Of a stretch of 64,000 nt of DNA, positions 25,067 through 33,063 are shown one piece after another. This DNA comes from Halostella salina (GTDB taxonomy: Archaea > Halobacteriota > Halobacteria > Halobacteriales > Natronoarchaeaceae), in assembly GCF_003675855.1 (NCBI RefSeq), contig NZ_RCIH01000001.1, positions 591,690 through 655,689 on the forward strand, given 5' to 3'. Under the pieces are notes generated by a model. It was not told where the DNA came from, did not search any database, and saw only the letters and a list, made by a program, of their open reading frames with translations. Both the position numbers and the translations under genes were made by a program. Each line of letters begins with the position of its first letter. Positions within the stretch are counted from its first letter, which is position 1.

Positions 25067-25597
25067 CTACAGCGGTGTCCCGTCGCGGTCGCCGCCCTCG
25101 GCGGCTCGCTCGCCGCGCTTCCGCGCCCGCCCCCGAAGCTCCGCGACCGGGTCGCGGTAGTCGTAGCCCGGGACGACCCCCTGCACGTACGTCCCCTCGA
25201 CGAAGTCGACCAGCGCCTTGGCGTCGTCGGCCCCCTGGTCGGCGTCCCAGGCGGTGACCGACAGTTCGATCCGCACCTCGTCGCCGTCCCGCGACACCTC
25301 GACGGGACCGGTGTCGCTCGACCGGACCACGTCGTAAGCGTCTTCGAGCCGTCGCTCCAGCGTCTCGTACCAGCCGTTCTCGACGGCCTCGCCGACCGTC
25401 TCGCCCGCGACGGCGGCGTCGAGCGTCGGCACCCGTTCGACCAGTCGGAACGTCCCGGCGCGGCCCTCGCCTGCCGGCTCGACCGTGACCGTCACGTCGA
25501 ACGGGGTCGTCGTGCAAGCGAAGCCGTCGTCCCGCTCCTCGAACGCGCCGTGGGCCGCGAGCGCGTCCCGCGTGGCGGATCCGTCGTCCTCAGTCAT
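25067..25597 (-). CDS. DUF5813-like haloarchaeal protein
   Basis: 176 aa, soluble, acidic, no known catalytic motif. Recognisable pattern: FEERDDGFACTTTPFDVTV, a beta-rich middle with TFRLVERVPTLDAAV, and the C-terminal FVEGTYVQGVVPGYDY-P. It resembles DUF5813, which appears restricted to haloarchaea. It follows the BNR-type gene in the same direction (58 nt gap) and may share its transcript. Function unknown. Confidence 0.75.
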   Translation of the reverse strand: MTEDDGSATRDALAAHGAFEERDDGFACTTTPFDVTVTVEPAGEGRAGTFRLVERVPTLDAAVAGETVGEAVENGWYETLERRLEDAYDVVRSSDTGPVEVSRDGDEVRIELSVTAWDADQGADDAKALVDFVEGTYVQGVVPGYDYRDPVAELRGRARKRGERAAEGGDRDGTPL

Positions 25598-25655
25598 CGG
25601 CGCTCGGTACGCGCTCGCGCCGGAAGGCCGTTGCGTTCGGCTTCGCCGGCCGTCC

Positions 25656-26633
25656 TCACCGCACGGCCACGGACTTGACGCCGGCGGGCACCGTTCCAGC
25701 GACCGACCAGCCGTCCGCACCGTACACCAGGACGTCCGACTGGGCACGTTGCTCGAACCCGTCCTCGACGCCCATCGTTCCGGCGAAGAGCCGGTCGCCG
25801 TCGGTCGCCCACGAGAGGACGAACGGCGAGTCCTCGCCCCGGAGCGGGAGGCGCTCCATGCTACCGTCCTCACGGAGAACAAACACCGCTCCGTGACCCT
25901 CTTCCGGCCCCCAGCCGTTCGCCGCGGTGTACACCGCTCCGTCGTGTGCCACCGCCTCCCGGTAGTAGTTGAACCAGAAGTCCCGGAAGTCCGTATCCTG
26001 GCGAGTCCACGTGCGGCCCGCGTCCTCGGTCCGGTACAGGCCGTTCCCGGTGGCGGCGATGTACTCGTCCGGTGACAGGGCCAGCACGTGGTGCACGTCG
26101 TCGTGGACGCCGTTCGCCCGCTCGGTCCACGACTCGCCGCGGTCGTCGCTCACGCACACGCCGCCGACCTCGACCCCGGCGATGAGGCGGTCCGGGGCGT
26201 CGTGATGTACGGCGAGCGTCCGCGCCTGGGATCCCCGATCGCGCGGCGAGCGGTCCGCCCACCGCTCCCGCGCCGGGACCGCGCGGAACCCGTTGCACTC
26301 CGTCCATCCCTCCGCGGTCGGGTCGTCCCAGTCGTCGACGGGCAGCCGGTAGACCCGCGCCGGATAGGTACCGGCGTAACAGTCGGTGCCGTCGGGACTG
26401 ACGGCGACGGAGACGACGGGGTCGTCCGGGACGCCGAGGTCGCGCCAGCGGCGGCCCTCGCGGGAGCGGAACAGCCCCGCGTCGGTCGCGGCAAGGAAGC
26501 CAATACCGTCGACCGCGTCGACGGCGTGGACCGTGCCGAGATCGCGCGCTCGCTCCGCCGCTTCGAACGGTGTCCCGCGGGCAGTGTACAGTCCCTCGTG
26601 CGTTCCCATTGCGATCACGGTCGGGGACATCAT
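25656..26633 (-). CDS. BNR/YCF48-like beta-propeller protein
   Basis: 325 aa. Repeated propeller blades with Asp-box-like turns: SREGRRWRDLG, SDDRGESWTERANG and TEDAGRTWTRQDTD (S/T-x-D-x-G-x-x-W). No signal peptide and no membrane helix, so it is probably cytoplasmic. Related proteins include sialidase-like and photosystem-assembly-like propellers, and the function here is unknown. An ATG one codon later (26630) could be used instead. Confidence 0.75.
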   Translation of the reverse strand: MMSPTVIAMGTHEGLYTARGTPFEAAERARDLGTVHAVDAVDGIGFLAATDAGLFRSREGRRWRDLGVPDDPVVSVAVSPDGTDCYAGTYPARVYRLPVDDWDDPTAEGWTECNGFRAVPARERWADRSPRDRGSQARTLAVHHDAPDRLIAGVEVGGVCVSDDRGESWTERANGVHDDVHHVLALSPDEYIAATGNGLYRTEDAGRTWTRQDTDFRDFWFNYYREAVAHDGAVYTAANGWGPEEGHGAVFVLREDGSMERLPLRGEDSPFVLSWATDGDRLFAGTMGVEDGFEQRAQSDVLVYGADGWSVAGTVPAGVKSVAVR

Positions 26634-27011
26634 ACGGCGGTTCCCACACCCCCGTTTGGAGCCGTGGACCCGGTCCGACCGAACTCCACACGAAGCGGGC
26701 CCGTCACAGGCGGCCCGCGCGCCGTTCGGGTGCTACCCATGGCTACCGATCCATGCTGCTCCCGGGTCGGAATAGGTATCGGTGGCGGGGAGGCCGCCGA
26801 GGGGGGAGACGCGGACCGAACGGATCGTCGGCCGTGGCCGGTCCTTTCCCCCAGCTGACTCACGGACGGTAAACCACCGTGGGTGTCGCGGGGCCCCTCC
26901 CGGGCGGTGCCGGCCGCGGAACGCGACCGATAGAACATCAATCTTTCCCCGTGTTTCTGGGGTCACAGGTCTCACCGGTGTTTTGTGTTCACAAACGACC
27001 CACCTCCCCCC
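26634..27011. other. 378-bp intergenic stretch before the CPBP gene
   Basis: Open frames here (for example on the minus strand, 26630-26941) are Arg/Pro/Gly-rich and look like frame shadows. I see no RNA gene. It borders the CPBP gene and the tRNA-Leu array and may include the outer edge of an integrated segment. Confidence 0.5.
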
Positions 27012-27740
27012 ATGGACGCAGACGGTTCCCGCGTTCGGCTCACGACGATCGGCGAAGCGCTCGGCCTGACCGCCCTCGGAACGGTGATCGGTACCCTGAC
27101 GATAATCGCGCTCAGGCTCTCTTTCGGGGCCGCCGGCCTGACCGACGTACGGGTCGTGGAGATCTTTCTCTCCCGGGGTATCCAGCTTGGGTTTCTGATA
27201 ACGTCCGTCGCCTACCTCTATCGGACGGCCGGGTTCTCCCGGTACGTGCAGATCAGGAAGCCGTCACTCCACGACGCCGCCTGGGTCGTCGGTTCCATCG
27301 TTCTGCTCGCCGGTATCGGGGCAGCCACGAGCTCCCTGCTCGACGTTCTCGGGATCGCCGTGGAGAACGAGGCCGGCGGGGGTCACGAGAGTCCGTATGC
27401 CTCGACGCCGGTGCTCTGGCCGGTTATTTTCGTCGTCTGGTTCCTCTTCGCCGCACCCTCCGAGGAACTTCTGTTCCGCGGCATCATTCAGGGGCGGATC
27501 AGGGAGGCGTTCGACCCCGGGAAAACCGTCGTCCTCTCGGGGGTGATGTTCGGACTCATGCACGTCCCAGTCGCCGCTCTCTCCACGGGTCTGGAACCGG
27601 TCAGCAGCTTCGTCGAAACGTTCGTCGGCGGGATGGTGTTCGCGCTGGCCTACGAACGCACGGGCAATCTCGTGGTCCCGTCGGCCACACACGCGCTTCT
27701 CTGGTCGCAGACCATTGTATTCGCGATTCTCGGGGCCTAA
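27012..27740 (+). CDS. CPBP family intramembrane glutamic endopeptidase
   Basis: 242 aa with about six membrane segments. The CPBP signature is complete: SEELLFRGIIQGR (EExxxR), FGLMHVPVA (second motif His), and SATHALLWSQ (third motif His). This family includes CAAX prenyl proteases and bacteriocin-processing or immunity proteins; the substrate here is unknown. The ATG at 27012 is used; a GTG nine codons earlier (26985) is possible. Its codon and base use look less GC-biased than those of its neighbours, and it abuts the tRNA-Leu repeat array, consistent with acquired DNA. Confidence 0.85.
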   Translation: MDADGSRVRLTTIGEALGLTALGTVIGTLTIIALRLSFGAAGLTDVRVVEIFLSRGIQLGFLITSVAYLYRTAGFSRYVQIRKPSLHDAAWVVGSIVLLAGIGAATSSLLDVLGIAVENEAGGGHESPYASTPVLWPVIFVVWFLFAAPSEELLFRGIIQGRIREAFDPGKTVVLSGVMFGLMHVPVAALSTGLEPVSSFVETFVGGMVFALAYERTGNLVVPSATHALLWSQTIVFAILGA

Positions 27741-27760
27741 CCCGCGTTCGAGTCGGAGAA

Positions 27761-28126
27761 TGTGAGGGAAGGGATTCGAACCACGCGAAGACGGATCTGC
27801 TCGCTGCGCTCGCAGGTTGCGACTTCTCTGCTTCGAATCCCTACATACCGACTTCACGCTCCTCACGTCCGTTCGTAGCGAGAAGTGCGAGGGAAGGGAT
27901 TCGAACCACGTCCGAGAACCCGCGCCTGCGGCGCGGAACCTCGGTCTAGTTCGAACCCCTCCGAAGATTGTTGCCGCTCACGGACGTGTTCGCGGCAGCA
28001 ATGCGAGGGAAGGGATTCGAACCGCGTGAAGACGGACCTGCTTGCTCCGCTCGCAGGTTGCGACTTCTCTGCTTCGAATCCCTACATACCGACTTCACGC
28101 TCCTCACGTCCGTTCGTCGCGAGAAG
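27761..28126. repeat. Tandem array of partial tRNA-Leu(TAA) 3' ends
   Basis: A 22-nt stretch equal to the complement of the 3' end of the adjacent tRNA (discriminator, acceptor strand and most of the T arm) occurs at 27761, 27886 and 28002, and a fourth time as the intact tRNA from 28127. Spacings are 125, 116 and 125 nt. The first copy has one acceptor mismatch. Units 1 and 3 are near-identical over 125 bp (7 differences); unit 2 has an unrelated interior after the 22-nt core. Units 1 and 3 also contain a forward TTCGAATCCCT, making an internal inverted pair with the T-arm core. No coding sequence is supported here. Confidence 0.9.
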
Positions 28127-28211
28127 TGCGAGGGAAGGGATTCGAACCCTCGGACCCCTACGGGAGCGGGTCTTAAGCCCGCCGCCTTTGGCCTAGCTCA
28201 GCCACCCTCGC
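28127..28211 (-). tRNA. tRNA-Leu (anticodon TAA)
   Basis: 85-nt class II tRNA. The acceptor pair GCGAGGG/CCCTCGC, the anticodon stem GCGGG/CCCGC around loop CTTAAGA (anticodon TAA), a long variable arm (CCC-GTA-GGG) and the T arm AGGGTTCGAATCCCT are all visible. The CCA end is not encoded and no intron is seen. Its 3' end is the repeated core of the neighbouring array. Confidence 0.95.
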
Positions 28212-28258
28212 GCAGTCGGTACCTGCCCGTCGGCAGTGAAGTTGTTTACGGTCGCTGG

Positions 28259-28594
28259 TCACCAGTCCACGGAGAGCGTGCCGTCGCCGTGGGGGTTGGG
28301 CGCTATCTCGTCGTCGGTTCGGCGGTCGACCACGTGGATGCACCCCTCGTCCTTCTTGGCCGGACACACCTCGGCGGCGCGGACGTTCTCGTCGAGTTCG
28401 TCCTCGCCGATGAAGTACGACCGGGGCTTGGCCATCCCGCTTTTCAGGTCCATCTCCCAGTTGTCGGCGACCTCGGCGCACTTGCCAGCGCCGAAGCATT
28501 TGTTCGCCTCGAAGACGACCTTGTACGGTTTCTCCTCGACCGGCGGCGCGTCGGATTCGCCGATGTCGCTGGGGTCGACGACGGAGTCGCTCAT
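28259..28594 (-). CDS. fdx: Ferredoxin (3Fe-4S/4Fe-4S type)
   Basis: 111 aa. Cysteines Cys33, Cys39, Cys77 and Cys85 (CFGAGKC ... EVCPAKKDEGC) are spaced as in single-cluster archaeal ferredoxins. The acidic N-terminal extension of about 22 residues and the acidic surface fit a haloarchaeal cytoplasmic electron carrier. The redox partner is unknown. It reads in the same direction as the cbi genes but is separated from them by 63 nt. Confidence 0.8.
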   Translation of the reverse strand: MSDSVVDPSDIGESDAPPVEEKPYKVVFEANKCFGAGKCAEVADNWEMDLKSGMAKPRSYFIGEDELDENVRAAEVCPAKKDEGCIHVVDRRTDDEIAPNPHGDGTLSVDW

Positions 28595-28657
28595 TACGAA
28601 CCGGTTGGAAGCGTACCGTCTTTCGGCTTACGGTTCGCCAGCTGTGAGCGGCCGGTC

Positions 28658-28945
28658 TCAGGCCGCGCGGAGCGTCCGGCCGAGAGCGAGCGCGGCGACG
28701 AGCGTGAGCGCCGTCCCGACTAGCCCCGCGGCGGCGGTGCCGGCCAGCGCGTCGACGCCCGGCAGCGCATAGCCCGGGAACAGCCCCCCGACCAGCGGAT
28801 CCGCCGTGACGCCGGCCCGCGCCGCCGCGTTCTCCATCGGTTCGGCGTAGCCGACCGCCTCGGACGCCCACGCGAAGACGGGCGAGAGCGCGACGAGCGC
28901 GAGCAGTCCCGCCAGCGGTCGGCGGTCGACGGCGGCGGTCGTCAC
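28658..28945 (-). CDS. cbiN: CbiN/PDGLE-like subunit of a cobalt/nickel ECF transporter
   Basis: 95 aa with two membrane helices. It matches the PDGLE/CbiN layout (helix, periplasmic loop VFAWASEAVGYAEPMENAA, helix), but the loop lacks a literal PDGLE motif. GTG start overlapping the CbiM stop by 3 nt, indicating translational coupling. No CbiQ or CbiO gene follows; the next gene downstream is ferredoxin. Confidence 0.7.
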   Translation of the reverse strand: MTTAAVDRRPLAGLLALVALSPVFAWASEAVGYAEPMENAAARAGVTADPLVGGLFPGYALPGVDALAGTAAAGLVGTALTLVAALALGRTLRAA

Positions 28946-29571
28946 GCCCGGACCACCTCCGGCGCGTCCGCGTCGTCGGCGAACACCGCCGGGAGCAGGC
29001 GCGCGCCGGCGAGCGTCAGCAGGCCCTCGCCGATGCCGAGGAGGACGTGGCCCCCGGCGATGACGGCGACGGTGGTCAGCAGGTCGAAGCCGGGCGACAG
29101 ACCGAGCTGGAGACCGGCCGACAGCGCGGCGGCGGTGACGCCGACCCAGCCCGCGGCGACGAGCGCGAGCGTCTCCGAGCGGCCGGCGAGCGCGCGGTAG
29201 ACGGCGTAGCCGACGTACACCTCGACGACGGCCATGTTCCAGACGTTCGCGCCGAGCGCGAGGACGCCGCCGTCGCCGAAGACGAGCGCCTGCACGGCGA
29301 CGACGAGGCCGACCGCGAGCGCGCCGAGATGCGGGCCGAGCGCGACGCCGGCCAGCGCGCCGCCGACGAAGTGCGCGCTGGTGCCGCCCGGTATCGGCCA
29401 GTCGAGCAGCTGTGCGGCGAAGATGCCCGCGGCGACCACGGCGAACAGGTCGACGCGGCGGTCGGTCAGGTCAGTGCGGCCGCGGACCGCGGCGGCGGTC
29501 AGCGCGGCCCCCGCCAGCGCGAGGAACGCGCCGGCCATCCACGGGTGCAGGTATCCGTCGGGCGTGTGCAT
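28942..29571 (-). CDS. cbiM: Cobalt/nickel transport substrate-binding membrane protein CbiM
   Basis: 209 aa with six to seven membrane segments. The invariant N-terminus MHTPDGYLHPWM carries the metal-coordinating His2; GTSAHFVGGAL contains the second conserved His. CbiM is the S component of group I ECF transporters. It is usually encoded with cbiN, cbiQ and cbiO; only the first partner is here. Salmonella CbiMN alone gives basal cobalt uptake, so a two-subunit transporter is possible. Confidence 0.88.
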   Translation of the reverse strand: MHTPDGYLHPWMAGAFLALAGAALTAAAVRGRTDLTDRRVDLFAVVAAGIFAAQLLDWPIPGGTSAHFVGGALAGVALGPHLGALAVGLVVAVQALVFGDGGVLALGANVWNMAVVEVYVGYAVYRALAGRSETLALVAAGWVGVTAAALSAGLQLGLSPGFDLLTTVAVIAGGHVLLGIGEGLLTLAGARLLPAVFADDADAPEVVRA

Positions 29572-29653
29572 AGCGCCGCTTTCGTCCGGGGTGGCATAGA
29601 CGTACTGGAACCGTCAGGCATCGCGGGGACCGGTCTGACGACTGCGAACCCCG

Positions 29654-30790
29654 TCACAGCAGCGTCCAGCGGTCGCCGGGCCGCTTCCGGACCGCGTACA
29701 GCCGGTCGCCGTCGACGGCGACGATCCGGTCGTCGAGGACGGTAACGTACGTCAGGTCGCAGCCGTACCCCTCGTCGTCCGGCGTCGGGACGCTCCACCA
29801 CTCCTCGCCCCCGTCGGTCAGCGCCTGGAACCGACAGCCCGACACCGCGCCGTACACGCCGTCGTCGTCGACGACTGGCGGATTGAGCAACGGCAGTTCG
29901 TGCTGCCAGCGGCGCTCGCCGCCCGCCGAGTCGACGGCGATGACCGACGCGTCGGCGACGACGTACAGCCGGTCGCCGGCGACGAGCGAGTAGTCCGGCG
30001 CGCGCACGTCGGCAGCCCAGCGGACCGCCCCGTCGGGGCCGACCGCCCGAAGCCCGTCGTCGACTGTCGCCACGACGACGCCGTCGTCGAGCGCCGCGAG
30101 GTCCGGCGGTGAGTCCGGGAGCGTCAGCTCGACCGGGTCGCCGCCGTCGACTGCCGCGCCGTACAGCGTCGCGTCCCCCCGAGAACTCGCCCACACGCGG
30201 CCGCCGCCGACGGCGACGCTTCCCACGTCGGTTCCGGTGACCGGTATCGACTCCCCGGCTCCCGTCGCCTCGCCGTCGGCGGCGTCGAGGCAGGCGAAGC
30301 CGGCGTCGCCCAGCGCGACCACTACACCGTCGCCCGCGACGACGCGCGACACCGGCCCGAGGCGGTCGTTCGTCCAGCGAACCGACCCCGCGTCGTCCCC
30401 CGATCTACTCAGCGCCGTCACCCCGCCATCGCGGAGGGGGACGTACACGCCGTCGGGACCGATCGCCGGGTCGCCGGCGTACTGGCGCGCCGTCGTGCCC
30501 CGCCAGCGAACGTCGCCCGACGAGTCGTACGCCGTCGCCTCCGCCTCCGACACGTCGACCCACTCCTCGCGTTCGCGGTCGTAGTCCTGCCCCTCGCGGT
30601 TCTCCACCGCGACGAGGAGGTCGCCGTCGTCGACCCAGGCCGTCTCACCGGTCCGAGGGAACCTCCCGTTCGACAGAGACTGCTCCCAGACGAGTTCGCC
30701 ACCCCCGGGTCGGTAGCCACAGCCGGCGAGCGCACCGGCGAGTCCGCTCCCGGCGGCGGCGAGCAGGCGGCGTCTCGGCAGCCGGGTCAT
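29654..30790 (-). CDS. PQQ-like beta-propeller Tat lipoprotein
   Basis: 378 aa. Twin-arginine signal with lipobox: RRRLLAAAGSGLAGALAGC, lipidated Cys about residue 24. The mature part is a WD/PQQ-like eight-blade propeller with repeated blade cores such as GDVRWRG, GSVRWTND, GAVRWAAD and GERRWQHE. It should sit on the outer face of the membrane and bind a protein or ligand; enzyme activity is not evident. Its start overlaps the end of htpX by 4 nt, so both are probably translated together. A similar protein lies at 34780-36213. Confidence 0.8.
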   Translation of the reverse strand: MTRLPRRRLLAAAGSGLAGALAGCGYRPGGGELVWEQSLSNGRFPRTGETAWVDDGDLLVAVENREGQDYDREREEWVDVSEAEATAYDSSGDVRWRGTTARQYAGDPAIGPDGVYVPLRDGGVTALSRSGDDAGSVRWTNDRLGPVSRVVAGDGVVVALGDAGFACLDAADGEATGAGESIPVTGTDVGSVAVGGGRVWASSRGDATLYGAAVDGGDPVELTLPDSPPDLAALDDGVVVATVDDGLRAVGPDGAVRWAADVRAPDYSLVAGDRLYVVADASVIAVDSAGGERRWQHELPLLNPPVVDDDGVYGAVSGCRFQALTDGGEEWWSVPTPDDEGYGCDLTYVTVLDDRIVAVDGDRLYAVRKRPGDRWTLL

Positions 30791-31818
30791 GTTTCCTCCG
30801 CGGCCGCCATTTCCTGCAGGTGGTCGATCCGCTCGGCTGTCGGCGGGTGCGTGTCGGGGAACACGTCGGTGCTGACGAGTTCGTGCGAGTCGAACGACCG
30901 GCTCTCCAGCGGCGCGAGGTACAGCGCCTCCGCGCCGCCGTCGTAGCGCCGGAGGTCCTCGTCGGGCACCGACGGCATCGTGTCGTCGATCTTCCCGAGC
31001 GCGCTGGCCAGCGCCGCCGGTGAGCCGGTGATCTCGGCGGCACCGCGGTCGGCGGCGAACTCGCGGTAGCGCGAGAGCACCCGGTGGACGAGGACGCTCG
31101 CGACCCAGAACACCGCCGAGACGCTCAGCGTGACGACGCCGCTGACGACGACGACGGCAACGACGACGGCGAGTCCGCGCCCGTCGTTGCCGCCCGAGTG
31201 GCTGTTGCCGAGCGCCCGGAACAGCCCGGCGAGGACGGTGTACGCCGCGATGGCGAGGTAGAAGGTCACCGCCGGGAGGACCCAGGCGACCGTCATCAGA
31301 CTGGAGTCGCGGTTCTTGAGGTGGGCGAGTTCGTGGGCGACGACGGCGTCGCGCTCGTCCTCGTCCAGCAGGTCGAGCAGCCCGGTCGAGACGACGACTG
31401 TGCCCCGGCCGGGCGTGCCGACGGCGAAGGCGTTGGGCAGGTCGGTGTCGACGACGCGGACCGCCGGCGTCGGCACGTTAGCCTGCTGTGCGAGCCGGGT
31501 CACGGCGGCGTGCAGTTCGGGGTACTCCGATTCGTCGGTCGACCGCGCGCCGACGGAGCCGAGGATCATCCCCGGCCCGTAGCGGTACTGGAGCGCCAGT
31601 CCGCCGAGGACCACGACGGCGAGCAGGGCGGGGTCGACGTAGAACCGGCCGTACCACGCCCGCCCGGTGATCCACTCGAGCATCGCGATCCCGACCGTGT
31701 TCAGCACGTAGAGAAACGTGTGAACGAGCGCGAACGGCAGGGCGACGACGAGGACCACTGCGACGGCGATCCTGAGTTGTAGCTCCCGTTCCGGGGCGAG
31801 CGGTGTGCGGAGGGGCAT
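30787..31818 (-). CDS. htpX: HtpX-like M48 membrane zinc metalloprotease
   Basis: 343 aa. It has two N-terminal membrane helices, the zinc motif HELAHLKNRDS, two further helices, and the third ligand in AADRGAAE. HtpX degrades misfolded membrane proteins with its active site on the cytoplasmic side. The following PQQ-like lipoprotein gene starts within the last codons, suggesting a shared envelope quality-control or surface role. A Ser/Gly-rich SHSGGNDGRG loop sits between helices. Confidence 0.88.
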   Translation of the reverse strand: MPLRTPLAPERELQLRIAVAVVLVVALPFALVHTFLYVLNTVGIAMLEWITGRAWYGRFYVDPALLAVVVLGGLALQYRYGPGMILGSVGARSTDESEYPELHAAVTRLAQQANVPTPAVRVVDTDLPNAFAVGTPGRGTVVVSTGLLDLLDEDERDAVVAHELAHLKNRDSSLMTVAWVLPAVTFYLAIAAYTVLAGLFRALGNSHSGGNDGRGLAVVVAVVVVSGVVTLSVSAVFWVASVLVHRVLSRYREFAADRGAAEITGSPAALASALGKIDDTMPSVPDEDLRRYDGGAEALYLAPLESRSFDSHELVSTDVFPDTHPPTAERIDHLQEMAAAEET

Positions 31819-31908
31819 TGGAGGGTGCCGGAATGTGACGGTCGCCGATATAAAATCCCCACGACGCCGCCCCGGAAGACGGACGTCGGGTGCTGTCCCG
31901 ACGACGTG

Positions 31909-32013
31909 TCAGAAGAGGCTCAACAGGTCGAGCACCCTGTCGACGTACCTGTCGTACGTCCCCTCGTCGTCGGCGTCGTCCGCGGCCGGGTCGCCGCTGT
32001 CGGGGTCGCTCAT
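31909..32013 (-). CDS. Possible 34-residue acidic peptide
   Basis: The frame reads MSDPDSGDPAADDADDEG and ends in a hydrophobic RVLDLLSLF. Acidic composition and an end-terminal amphipathic helix resemble small haloarchaeal proteins, but there is no clear TATA box or ribosome site. Confidence 0.3.
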   Translation of the reverse strand: MSDPDSGDPAADDADDEGTYDRYVDRVLDLLSLF

Positions 32014-32189
32014 CCTGTCCGGTGGTTCGGGACGCGAACCTATCAACGTACGGTCCCGGTCCCGCGGCGCATCGACGCCAGCGTCGCCGGCCGGGAGTCC
32101 GCTGCAGTTCTGACCGAAAACTACGGTCGGGAGCCGCCCCGTATCAGCAACAAGAAATAAGCGATCCGGGACGAACACGTGGGACAGAC

Positions 32190-32993
32190 ATGGGATCGGA
32201 TGGCCCGTCGCCGCTGGAGCAGGTGGCCTACCTGGCCCGGGCCGAGTCCCGCGTTCGGATCCTAGAGGCGTTGCTGGAGTCGGGACCGGCGACACAGCGC
32301 GACCTCAGGACACGCCTCGACGCCTCGCGGACGACCGTCGCCCGCTCGCTCCGGTCGCTGGAGGAGACCGGCTGGGTCGACCCCGAGGCGCGGACGTACC
32401 GCCTGACGCCGGCGGGCAGGCTCGTCGCCGACTCGTTTCTCGACCTGGTCGATACGGTGCGACTGACCGAGGAACTGTCGGAGTTTCTGACGTGGTTCCC
32501 GCGGTCGGAGCTACCGTTCGACCTCGCCCGGCTGGCGGACGCCGAGGTGACCACGTCGGACGCCGGGGACCCGTACGCCCCGGCCAGAACCCAGTCGGAG
32601 ATCCTCCGGACCGCCGACCGGGTCAGGCTGTTCCTCCCCTCGATCGACATGGAGGGGACGAAGCTGATCGCAGAGCAGGTCACCGACGGCGGCCTCGACG
32701 CCGAGACGCTGATCGCCCCGGACCTCGAGGCGACGATCGAGTCCGACGAGTACGCGCCGCTGCTCCGCGAGAAGGTCGAAACCGGCCGGTCGGACGTCTA
32801 CGTCGCCGAGTCCGACCTCGGGTTCTACCTCGGGATCGCCGACGACGGGACCGTCCAGATCGGCGTCGAGGACGACGACGGGCTTCCCCGGGCGCTGGTC
32901 GAGACCACCGACGAGCGCGTCCGGGAGTGGGCGGAGGAGACGTACGAGACGTACCGGGCGAACGCCCGACTGAAACCGGTCGGGGAGTTCTGA
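32190..32993 (+). CDS. Winged-helix transcriptional regulator with FilR1-like sensor
   Basis: 267 aa. N-terminal winged helix: ESRVRILEALLESGPATQRDLRTRLDASRTTVARSLRSLEETGWV. The C-terminal about 170 residues (RTADRVRLFLPSIDMEG, RSDVYVAESDLGFYLGI) resemble the FilR1/DUF1724 ligand-binding region found in archaeal regulators. The target is unknown; the nearest downstream gene is the esterase 70 bp away in the same direction. The ATG at 32190 follows an AGAAATAAG box by about 32 nt. Confidence 0.82.
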   Translation: MGSDGPSPLEQVAYLARAESRVRILEALLESGPATQRDLRTRLDASRTTVARSLRSLEETGWVDPEARTYRLTPAGRLVADSFLDLVDTVRLTEELSEFLTWFPRSELPFDLARLADAEVTTSDAGDPYAPARTQSEILRTADRVRLFLPSIDMEGTKLIAEQVTDGGLDAETLIAPDLEATIESDEYAPLLREKVETGRSDVYVAESDLGFYLGIADDGTVQIGVEDDDGLPRALVETTDERVREWAEETYETYRANARLKPVGEF

Positions 32994-33063
32994 CGGCCGC
33001 CGTGCACGGCGTGCACAGTTCCCGCCGAGTAACATGATAGCCGACGGACCGAAAGCCGGTCCC

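Noticed and set aside
26630..26941. 103-codon minus-strand frame before the CPBP gene
   Set aside because: Arg/Pro/Gly-rich, no start signal, no family resemblance.
27761..28126. Regular repeats near tRNA-Leu read as a CRISPR array
   Set aside because: The repeated core is tRNA 3' end, only three copies, with spacing of 116-125 nt and two near-identical interiors; no cas genes.
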